Source: Luzula sylvatica | Taxonomy: Eukaryota > Streptophyta > Magnoliopsida > Poales > Juncaceae | Direction of reading: 5' to 3' | Assembly: GCA_946800325.1 (NCBI GenBank) | Contig: OX326958.1 | Location: 1,994,001-2,058,000, forward strand | Length of the DNA stretch: 64,000 nt | Part shown: piece after piece, positions 55,578-64,000 of the stretch | Numbering within the stretch: position 1 is the stretch's first letter | Layout: each line of letters opens with the position of its first letter | Notes under the pieces: model-generated | The model's input: only the letters and a program-made list of their open reading frames with translations | The model's database searches: none | Told to the model about the DNA's origin: nothing | Position numbers and translations under genes: made by a program

Positions 55578-56590
55578 TTATCATTATGGACAAGTATTAA
55601 TCGGAAATAAATATGAATTATTTTTTTAAGATAAATGATATCCTTCCACAACGAAGTATCTTGCAGACTTTTAGAGGTGCAATATATTTTTCAAATGTAT
55701 GATATGTTATTTTATATGTGTCCATTTTTTTCAAAAAATATGTTATATAATTTTATTAACTTCTACTTACTTTTTATAATATATTTTTTAATAACCTTTT
55801 GTCTTTTTACACGACAATTATATATTTTTAGATATAAATTATATTCCTCAAAGTATCTAGCATATATTTTTAATAGCAATTCATATTTATGTTAAGATAT
55901 ATATTTTTATATATTTTTAATAACTGTATTGGTTTTTTTATACTATATGCCTTTACTTAATAACACATGCACATGACATGGAAATGTCATTTTTTGTCAT
56001 ATTGTTAACTTATCATGAAATTCGAAATGTACTATAGTTTAATTCTTTTAAACTATAGTTAAGTTAATAATTATATTTTTCATTGGCAAAAATATCTCTT
56101 ATTTCATGATATTTTTCTTTTTCTGGAAATTGAATCATCCGATATATATATGAATTGTAACCCCAATGTTTCGAAATTCGAACGACACATAATTCTTCGA
56201 AATCTGAAATGTCCGAAATCATAATAACCCGTCCAATTTTGCTCATGACAGAAACCCAATTGACCCGAAAATAATATATTTTCATGTATAAAATATTTTG
56301 ACACAAAAAAATTTACACTATAAAATATAATTGGACAAAATTTATTATCAAAATAAGAAATGACATATTTTAAATTATTAATATAAACAAATGTAATACA
56401 TCATAATAACAAACATGAATTTGTAATTAATAATTATTAATGAAAATAAGTGTATCGCATCCTAATAACAAACATAATATTATGTAATTGTACTCAGATT
56501 TTTAAAAAATAAAAATTATAATATTGAGATATACAAATCAGTTTAGTTTATTTTTTTGTAAATCGGCTTAGATCACTTTATAGGTATGGC
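55578..56590. other. Gene-free spacer
   Basis: AT-rich; short fragments resemble 26110-26190 and 8740-8900. No supported gene. Overlapping minus-strand frames near 56064-56306 show no recognisable protein. Confidence 0.55.
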
Positions 56591-56767
56591 CTATTATTGT
56601 GATGACACATGTTTGAGAATTAAATTTAATTTATTACAAACATAAATTTGTATGTGGTCTTTCTTTTAGAGGACAACAAATATTTCGTGAGTGAAAGCAA
56701 ATAATTCATCCATTTTGCATGACTTACTTCACAGAGTTTGAGTTCAACAAGTATAAGTAGTGTGATT

Positions 56768-56799
<32 letters not shown>

Positions 56800-57269
56800 C
56801 AGTGTTTTAAATAGCGGCGCTGTAGCGCCGCTATAGCGCGCTATAGCGGGTTTTGGGAGGCAAACGCTGCATCGCTTTGGAATATAGCACTGTAGCGTTT
56901 TGTTCCGCTGCAACGCTATAGCGGACCGCTATAGCGTTGAAGCGTTCAATTATAGCGTCCGTAGCGGCGCTATAGCGTGATGATGATGATGATTATTATT
57001 GTTGTTGTTGTTGTTGTTATTAAATAATAATCACTATTATCATTACACAATAATAATGATTGTTATTAAATAATAGTAATAATATTAATAATTATTATTA
57101 TTATAATTATTATTGTTATTATTATTATTGGTACTAAATAATAATAACAATAGTAATAATAATTAATATTATTAGTATAAAATAATAATTATTGTTATTT
57201 AATAATAATAATAATAATGACAACGATACAAATAATAATAATAATAATAATAATAATAAGCATACTTAC

Positions 57270-57306
<37 letters not shown>

Positions 57307-57675
57307 GGAAAAATAAGATAATAACAACATCAACAACAACTATTAATAGCCTTATTATAATTACAATAATTACAATAATAAAAAGAAAAACAAAAGTAAT
57401 AATAATAATAATAATAATAATAATATATTTTTCTTAGAGATGAATTTTAATTTATGTTAGTTTGCGAGGTTGATATAAATATGCATTCAACATAATTTTA
57501 TTTATAATATTGGACCGCTAATTTATATTTATATTTGTATTGTAGTATTATAAAAATAATAATTTCGATCAAAAATCCGCTGTGATGGTGAAGCGGCGCT
57601 ATATCGCCCGCTAACGCTAAACGCTAAATTAAACGTCAAAACGCTGCATGCCGCTGCACGCTATTTAAAACATTG
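56800..57675. mobile_element. hAT non-autonomous element, AGCGCTATAGCG type
   Basis: Starts CAGTGTTTTAAATAGCG and in reverse from the right CAATGTTTTAAATAGCG. The CAGTGTTTTAAA start is a known hAT pattern. ATATATAT flanks both sides (56792-56799, 57676-57683), a possible 8-base duplication that cannot be separated from the AT microsatellite. The left 200 and right 100 bases are filled with GCTATAGCG motifs in both orientations; the middle is (TAA)n/(TTA)n. No transposase ORF is seen. Confidence 0.85.
57000..57432. repeat. (TTA)n/(TAA)n microsatellite inside the hAT element
   Basis: Runs of TTA and AAT triplets with GTT and CAA islands; the frame encoding Asn and Tyr homopolymers is an artefact. 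Confidence 0.85.
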
Positions 57676-58313
57676 ATATATATATATATATATATATATA
57701 CATAATTTATATATTTTTACTCGCTACATCTGCTGAGGAATTAGTGTATCATTTTGTTTAAATCAATTTGTCAAAGTTGATTAGTACAATTTCGATATTG
57801 GAGGGCAACCAAGATGCTCGTGCTAATACAAACAATGCTAAATTCCAAATAGCAAGCATGTGAAAATGATCTCTATAATTTGGAAAGATCAAAAATCAAT
57901 ATAGCATACGGATTTCCATTCAAAAAAAATATAGCACATAGACTACATGAATTAGTCTTGCATAACTAATAAATAATTTTTTTTAACTTTTACAATGTTA
58001 TTATTCTTAATATTAGATAAGAAAATTTCAAATATCACATGATTTTGATTTTTGTTTATGTCTATACGTGTTGTTTTATTATTTTATAGTGATATTTATT
58101 ACTTTTTTGTATGTGTTGCATTAAAGTACAAAATTAGTTGCATGAAAATATGCTTACTATTTTCATTGTTAATTTTAACTAAACCTTACCGAATGTTTTT
58201 GATTACTTAAACTTTTCCAATGTTTAAAATAGTGATTAATTTATACGACTCTAGAATATTTTGCATGTTAAGACATCATTTATATTTGTAAAAGTAAATC
58301 TATGATGTATAGT

Positions 58314-58903
58314 TAAGGGAGGGTGTCGGCGGTTCGGATCCGGTTCAGATAGTGGTTGTATCAGATTCATATCCATATTATTTTCGGATACGGATCCGGA
58401 TTTGGAATTACCCGGATACAGATACAGTTCGGATAGTAAACGGATACATAACAGTTCGGATATTGTCGGATACGGATACGGTTCTTTTTGGAATATTAAA
58501 ACGTATAATATGTTGTGATAACATAATTTTTTTTTTTAACTATAAATATATATAGTTTGTAACATGAACGATATATATGATTATATTGGAACCTGATTTT
58601 ACGATTATCACGAATGATATATGATATTTGAACTAATATCAAATAAAATACATAAAAACAATATATAATAAACGGATTCGGATCCTGTTCCGGATACTCG
58701 AATGCGGTTTCGAGTATTCGGTTCCGGAACACGGATCCGGTCCCAACACCATAACCAAATATCGGATCCGGTTCCTGTTCAAAAAATGTGTAATCATATT
58801 CCTATCCAGATCCATTCGGATCCGGATATTTTTTCGAATCCTGATATTTCTTCAAATACGGTTCCGGTCGGTTCTGGCAATACCCACACCATCGACACCC
58901 CTA
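58314..58903. mobile_element. hAT non-autonomous element, GTATCCG-rich (copy 3, decayed)
   Basis: The right end ACCATCGACACCCCTA and left end TAAGGGAGGGTGTCGGCGG are degenerate versions of TAGGGGTGTCAATGG. The 8-base flanks TGTATAGT (58306-58313) and TGTATAGC (58904-58911) differ by one base. Inner motifs (CGGATACGGATCCGG) are as in copies 1 and 2 but more mutated. The sequence around it (58165-58312) is a diverged repeat of 52735-52860 and 53525-53600. Confidence 0.8.
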
Positions 58904-58959
58904 TGTATAGCTCCTATAATACATAAATGAGAATATCATGTACGTTCCAAAACATATCA

Positions 58960-59175
58960 TACATGTTATTTTTCTTTTAATTTTGCATAAATGATGTCAT
59001 TTTTTTCACCGTAAACAAAATAAAAATGATGAAAATAACATTGAAAACATAATTTTAAAAAGATGAAGATATTTTGAAACAATTTAGAAATAAAAGTGTA
59101 TATATCATTATTTTCGCAAAAAAAAAACTAATAATACGGGTTATTAATTTATTCATGACATTGTTCATTTTGAAG
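58960..59175. repeat. About 660-base repeat family, 3' part, copy 4
   Basis: GCATAAATGATGTCATTTTT, AAAGATGAAGATATTTTGAA and ATTCATGACATTGTTCATTT follow the order of 10490-10690. Confidence 0.7.
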
Positions 59176-60740
59176 GGGTATTTACGATATTATTTAATTT
59201 CACTAGAATATACATGGGATTTTCAAGATTTTGAAGAGAGAACATGATTGATATTACAATTTTTAAAATATCATGGCATTTTGTGCTTCACCTAATGATG
59301 AGTTCATATATGTTCTTCGGTTTTCTATTCCTAACCAACGTATACAAGGCCGGTCTCAGACGTTCGAGGGTCCGTGGCCATCTCGAAAATAGATCGTTGA
59401 ATTATATAATATGAGTATTTTTTTCACTGAGATGTTGGAAATATTATTCTTATTATTCATTAATTAGTAAAAATTTAATTTTTTTTTGGAAAAATCCGTA
59501 CATAACTGACACTAATTTTGTTTTCGCTCAAGAAAACAGTAACGGAGTGAATTCTTTGACGGACTTGAAAATTAGACAAATAAGTGCCAATACCAACATA
59601 ATATTTGGTAGTTAATTTTGTTAGCTTTACATAAAATATAATCAAAGAAGAAAACAAAATGTTTTTCACTGAAACATTTTAAGTTATAACTAAAATTTAA
59701 TTATAATTATGATAATTTATTATTTCCCCACAATAAATAATATTTTTCGTTACATGTATATAATATTTTAGATTGTTTAGTGTTGCATATTATTTTGAAT
59801 ACTTCCCTGTTATAAAATGGAAATTGAGCCATCAGTTGCAAGTTGCAAGCATGAAAATTGTATTTTATGTCATTGGTTTTTTTAGAAAGATAAAAAAGAT
59901 GGTGGGGTCCTTACGTTTGATTTTTTGTACCTCCAATATAACATGTTGGATATTTTTCTTATTTTAACTACTATATAAATATTACACACCAAATATCACA
60001 AATCTAAATTCACAAGAGATCCATCTGTACATCTTATCCCAATACTCCTATCTTCTTCTCCGAATATTTCCTATCCCAAACAGACAAATTCCACCATTGT
60101 TACATCTGCAAATATTTTCTTCGAACTCAACCTTGAAAAAAAATTCATAATGGACCCCATCTCTTTACCAGATCCTAGGCCCGGGCCTCGTAGGCCTATG
60201 CCTGAGGATGGTCCTAAACGTATAAGTTAGTTTCTTTAGCGGATTAGTCGGGCACAGTAATGAATGTGTATTTTAAGATAACTGCGTGAACTCTGAACTT
60301 TATTTTATTATAATATTTAATATTTATGTATTTTTAATTTTTTTACATCTTTTATTTTTGTATTATAATTTAATATCTATTTATTATTTATTAAATTATA
60401 GAAATTTATAAAACAAATTATGGAAGTATTGGAAATTGACACTGGTGGTCTCTTGGAAGTATTCTCGTACTGTTATTCTTGTGTGCACGTGGCAAATTCA
60501 ATCTTATGTATAAAATTAAACAAATTACCTCAATCTGCTGAGGCCACGTCACCAGATTAATGTGGGCCGTGTGATCTGTGGTAAAAAATGACCTCTTCAT
60601 CAGTACCGTTCATTCCTGAATGCGCTCGGTGTTCATACACCACATCTATTTTCATCCCAGGTTCATTGTGGACCACGTCCATGATAACTTTCCATTTATA
60701 AGAGACACAAGCCTTTCTCTCTCTTCATTTTTTCTTCCTC
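59176..60740. other. Gene-free spacer
   Basis: No coding region that I can support. Near 60172-60200 a short GC-rich piece (GATCCTAGGCCCGGGCCTCG) contains the palindrome AGGCCCGGGCCT. Confidence 0.5.
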
Positions 60741-60889
60741 TCGACACAAAAACCACCACAGCGGAAAAAATGGCGATCTAGGGTTTCCAAAAAATGGTGA
60801 TTCTAGGGTATTGCCCAGGGGAAAAGTACGCAAAGACTGAAGGGCGATAGTAGGGTTTCGACACAGCGGAAAAGCAGCCGAATACTGCA

Positions 60890-61090
60890 GTTAAACCTAA
60901 ATTAGGCAAAATTGTAATCTTTCCAGATACAAATGCAGTAAAAGAATTAACATTTCATAATTTTTGAAATAATTACAGGAGGCAATTAAATAATCTGGAC
61001 CAGTTCAATTTTCTTGGAAAACTAATAAAAGCACCGCATTGACTCATAATCCAAGTACGATTTAATATTATGATATTTGAAGATATTAAA
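60890..61090 (+). pseudogene. TAF6: TAF6 relic 3, heavily decayed
   Basis: AAAATTGTAATCTTT, ATTAACATTTCATAATTTTT and GAAATAATTACAGGAGGCAA match the end of intron 1 and start of exon 2 in copy 2 (GATTACAGGAGGTAGTAAAA). About 90 bases later TTTTCTTGGAAAACTAATAA, GACTCATAATCCAAGTACGA and TTTAATATTATGATATTT match the end of exon 11 and start of intron 11. Everything between is deleted. The assignment rests on collinearity of these two stretches. Confidence 0.5.
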
Positions 61091-61249
61091 ATGACATAAC
61101 TGATTTTTATCCATAATGCATTAGATCTTCTTTGCAGCACATAAATTTGTACTAACGAAAATAAGTGTATTACATCATAATAATAAACTTGATATTATGT
61201 ACCCGATTTTTAAAAATAAAAAAAATTAATATTGAGAAATGAATCGGTT

Positions 61250-61462
61250 TTTATTAGTTTAAAAGAAAAATGAATGAACGGCATTAGATCTCTTTATATG
61301 TGTTACCTATTGTGGTCCTTTTCTTTTCTTATTACAACAAATATTTCGTGAGCGAAAACAAGTAATTCATGCTTTTTGCATGAATTGTTCATGGAGGCTG
61401 AATTCAACAAGTACAAATAGTGTGATTGCTATTTTTTTATATATATATTTTTTTAATTAACT

Positions 61463-61493
<31 letters not shown>

Positions 61494-61665
61494 TATATAT
61501 ATACTCAATTTTAATATTTTTACTCGCTACATCTACTAAGGAATTAATAAATTAATATATGATTTTGTTTAAGTTCATTTGTGAAAGATTATTAACAATT
61601 TAGATATTGGAGGAAAAATCCGGCAGCTCATGCTTAAGATAAAGTACGATGATAAATTCTCAGGG
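61250..61665 (+). repeat. Array promoter-like module, copy 12
   Basis: GGCATTAGATCTCTTTATAT, TTTCGTGAGCGAAAACAAGT, CATGCTTTTTGCATGAATTG, TACAAATAGTGTGATTGC, CTCGCTACATCTACTAAGGA and TTTAGATATTGGAGGAAAAA in order. A T-rich insertion of about 80 bases (61431-61500) duplicates the TTTTTTTATATATATA piece. Confidence 0.7.
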
Positions 61666-61756
61666 ATAAGTTGTGGATGGTGGTTAAAACACTGCCTACA
61701 TTTCCGAAGACGTTTATGACTTGGGGAGTTCTGAGATACACCATTTTAATAGAGTA

Positions 61757-61800
61757 CTAGGAGACTACTCGCGCTTCGCGACGGATTTGTTTAATTTATT
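61757..61800 (-). mobile_element. Helitron 3' terminus (element extends rightward)
   Basis: In reverse: TCCGTCGCGAAGCGCGAG, then TAGTCTC, then CTAG, with plus-strand flank A (61756). It matches the ends of Helitrons B and D. The other end lies somewhere in the AT-rich sequence to the right and could not be fixed. Confidence 0.6.
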
Positions 61801-62289
61801 TTGTCATATACATAATATTTAGTTGTGAATTTTTTGAAACAATCATAACAATTTGTGAAAATAAAAATCATATTGATTAACAAAGTTCGATGATGACATA
61901 TGATAATATTATTTTTGAATATGTCACAATGCGAAATCTTTATTTAGTATTTTAATACGACATACAAAAAAACTTAAATGCTATTATAAGATAATAAATT
62001 AACACGATATGAATAAAAATCAAAACCGTACGATATTTTTAAACTACATATCTAAAAATAAGAATAATTAATATTTTAATAGTTGAAGATGTTGTTTTTG
62101 TCAGGTCAATTTTATCTTCCTTGTTTATTATTGAAAAAAATGTATAGGTTGAAGAAGTTATTTGTGTGTTGGTAAATGAATATCCTTCTTTTTTATTAAA
62201 TTTTTACAAATTTACATTGATTTTTTGAGTAAAAATGCCAACATAACATATTTAGTAGTTTGTACAATTTTTAAATTATAATTTTAAAA

Positions 62290-62760
62290 ATACTAATCAT
62301 TCGACTTACAAATCACTAATTTAATTATACTTATTTTTATATTGTGTTTTTTACATACTTATTTTCGTAACTATAAGCTAGACAATAAATATTGGACATA
62401 TAGTAATACAGATCTCTAAATAAAGATAAAATTGAAGTGAACATATTTCATAATTTTTTAAAATTATATTTTTAAATTATTAGTAATTTTTGATATATGA
62501 TATATGATTTATGATATTATATGTTAATTTATTAGTGTTAGATTTTTAAACTCTAATTAGACTTAGACTTACAAGTCATTAATGTAATTATACTTACTTT
62601 TATATTGTGTTTTTTACATGCTTATTTTCATAACTTTAAGCTAGAGAAAATATATGAGATATATAGTAAATAATATGGATTTCTAAATAAAGATAAAATT
62701 CAAGTGAATATATTTCATAATTTTTTAAAATTATATTTTTAAAAATATTAGTAATATTTT
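62290..62760. repeat. Tandem duplication of about 270 bases
   Basis: Two imperfect copies (about 62296-62490 and 62563-62755) share TTTTATATTGTGTTTTTTAC, TTAAGCTAGA/TATAAGCTAG, AAATAAAGATAAAATT and ATATTTCATAATTTTTTAAA. A separate perfect 26-base-scale duplication (ATTAATTATGCATTAAGTTA) lies near 62970-63025. Confidence 0.8.
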
Positions 62761-63029
62761 ACATAACTCAGATTGAACTATTACCTTTAATATTCATGAC
62801 AATTTAATATTTTAAAATTATATTTTCATCGGTATGTCACTTTTTTTTTCTCATCCAAAATTTACCACCAAATTCTTCATTATTAAATTATTACATTTAA
62901 TTAACGTGATAATTAAAACATATCATTAAATATTTCATTACTATTTATTCAAATTTATGAATATGAATAAATATTAATTATGCATTAAGTTAATAGCTAT
63001 ATTAATTATGCATTAAGTTAATAGCTAAC

Positions 63030-63639
63030 ATGTACTAGTTATCATTTTAATTAAATATACTAATTAGAACATAGAGGATGTTATGGTAAAATCTGTAGAA
63101 ATATATTATATTTCGAATTAAAATTCTAACTCATTTTAAATACCCGGTCTATTTTTTTTCAGAAAAATTTATAACAGCGGGATTTTAAAATCTGGTTCCA
63201 TCAAGATTTAAAAATTAGTTATAGATTATTTTTTGAATATTATCAGAAATAGGATTATTTTTAAATTTTGATTTTAAAAGAGGTTACATGCAGAAATAAT
63301 TCAATTTTGAAGCTCTCAACGTTTTAAAAGTTGAGCAATTTCGTTCAACTTTTGTAAGGTTGAAATCATTTTTCATAAGATAATTAGCACGAAGTATGAT
63401 TTAGTGGGATTAAAATCGCTCAACTTTTCAAAGGTCGGTCATATCAAAACCTCTTGACTTAGTGTTATTTTTTCAAATTTTCAAACTTGGTTGTCCATTT
63501 TGAGTGTAATATCAAAGTTATTTGGTCCACAAATCAAAATTTTCCTTAATTTTACGATTTGACCATACTTGCTCCGCTTACACTCCTATGTGCATGAGAT
63601 TACATTTCTTGAGACCGCAACCGAAAATATAAAATTTTA
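63030..63639. other. Gene-free spacer
   Basis: I see no supported feature. GTTGAGCAATTTCGTTCAAC (near 63341) is a short inverted repeat of uncertain meaning. Confidence 0.5.
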
Positions 63640-64000
63640 ATGAACGATCGTGTAAAGGCACGATTTTAAATCCAAGTAATTCATTAACAATACATTCCTG
63701 ACACCGACTGTTAAAATATTATCATGACCTCAACTAATTATAATCATTAAGTCAAGAGCACAATAGTGAGTTTTCCGTTGGTTAAACTAAATTTGATTTG
63801 TTATATCATACGTATTTAAGAAATATCTATAATGTAAAACAATCAATAAAATAAAAAAATTATTGATATTAAATTAAAATTATCAAATATTCATTAATCC
63901 AGTGTCAAATATATATTGTATAATATCAAAGTTGTATACAAGACAAATTCGCAGTGGTCCTTATCCCATTACAACAAGTATTAAATGACTGAATGCAAGT
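63640..64000 (+). repeat. Third array unit start with intact (empty) Helitron A target site
   Basis: 63640-63833 matches 755-1025. From 63834 (TATCTATAATGTAAAA) it matches block B (4335 on), then TTGTATACAAGACAAATTCG begins the promoter-like module, cut off by the window edge. The two halves meet at AAGAAA|TATCTATAATG (63833/63834) with no element. Confidence 0.85.

Larger units (their letters stand above)
56590..57890 (+). repeat. Array promoter-like module, copy 11, split by hAT
   Basis: Left part: ACACATGTTTGAGAATTAAA, TTTCGTGAGTGAAAGCAAAT, TTTTGCATGACTTACTTCAC, TATAAGTAGTGTGATTTTTT, to 56799. Right part from 57676: TATATTTTTACTCGCTACAT, CTGCTGAGGAATTAGTGTAT and TTGGAGGGCAACCAAGATGC. The split lies within the TATA-rich part. 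Confidence 0.7.

Noticed and set aside
57192..57437. Asn- and Tyr-rich ORF
   Set aside because: Encoded by the triplet microsatellite inside a hAT element.

Overview
This is AT-rich nuclear DNA from a flowering plant, most likely a eudicot. The evidence is intron-bearing plant-type genes (TFIID subunit TAF6, a small purple acid phosphatase, a ubiquitin-fold protein) set among typical plant transposons: Helitrons, Mutator-like elements, hAT elements, a CACTA end, a solo LTR and tRNA-derived SINEs. I cannot name the species. I see no gene that is clearly intact; the recognisable genes are duplicated and decaying.

The window is a degenerate tandem/segmental array. Block A (about 9.8-17.0 kb) returns as A' (about 28.5-40.0 kb). 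Both carry, in order, TAF6 (+), a two-domain ubiquitin-like gene (+) and a purple acid phosphatase relic (-). Block B (4.3-4.9 kb) returns at 42.7-43.2 kb and again at the right edge (63.8-64.0 kb). Block C (6.0-6.8 kb) returns at 43.7-44.3 kb, and block D (6.8-9.5 kb) at 46.8-51.5 kb. A roughly 300-base promoter-like module recurs about 14 times; it has a CATGCATTTTGCATG palindrome, a TATA-like run and a conserved GGAGGAAAACCAAC tail. A second TATA-bearing module, the leader of the ubiquitin-like gene, recurs seven times.

TAF6 copy 2 (34320-37148) has all 12 exons and would encode about 518 residues, but exon 7 has lost two bases, giving a stop in exon 8. TAF6 copy 1 (12618-14240) lost most of exon 1 and everything from mid exon 7 to mid exon 10. 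Three further scraps of TAF6 lie at about 7.4, 47.4 and 60.9 kb.

The paralogous blocks supply empty sites, so several insertions can be delimited almost to the base. These are Helitrons at 1026-4334, 17053-18852, 47753-49142 and 54155-55577; a 3.0-kb Mutator-like element at 29395-32402 with a 9-base target duplication; a Mutator-type MITE shared by both TAF6 copies; hAT elements with 8-base duplications at 44697, 49267, 52905, 56800 and 58314; and a solo LTR with a 5-base duplication nested in one hAT. Insertions shared by both copies predate the block duplication and unshared ones appear to postdate it. The window is therefore a datable record of duplication, gene decay and transposon arrival rather than a working gene cluster.
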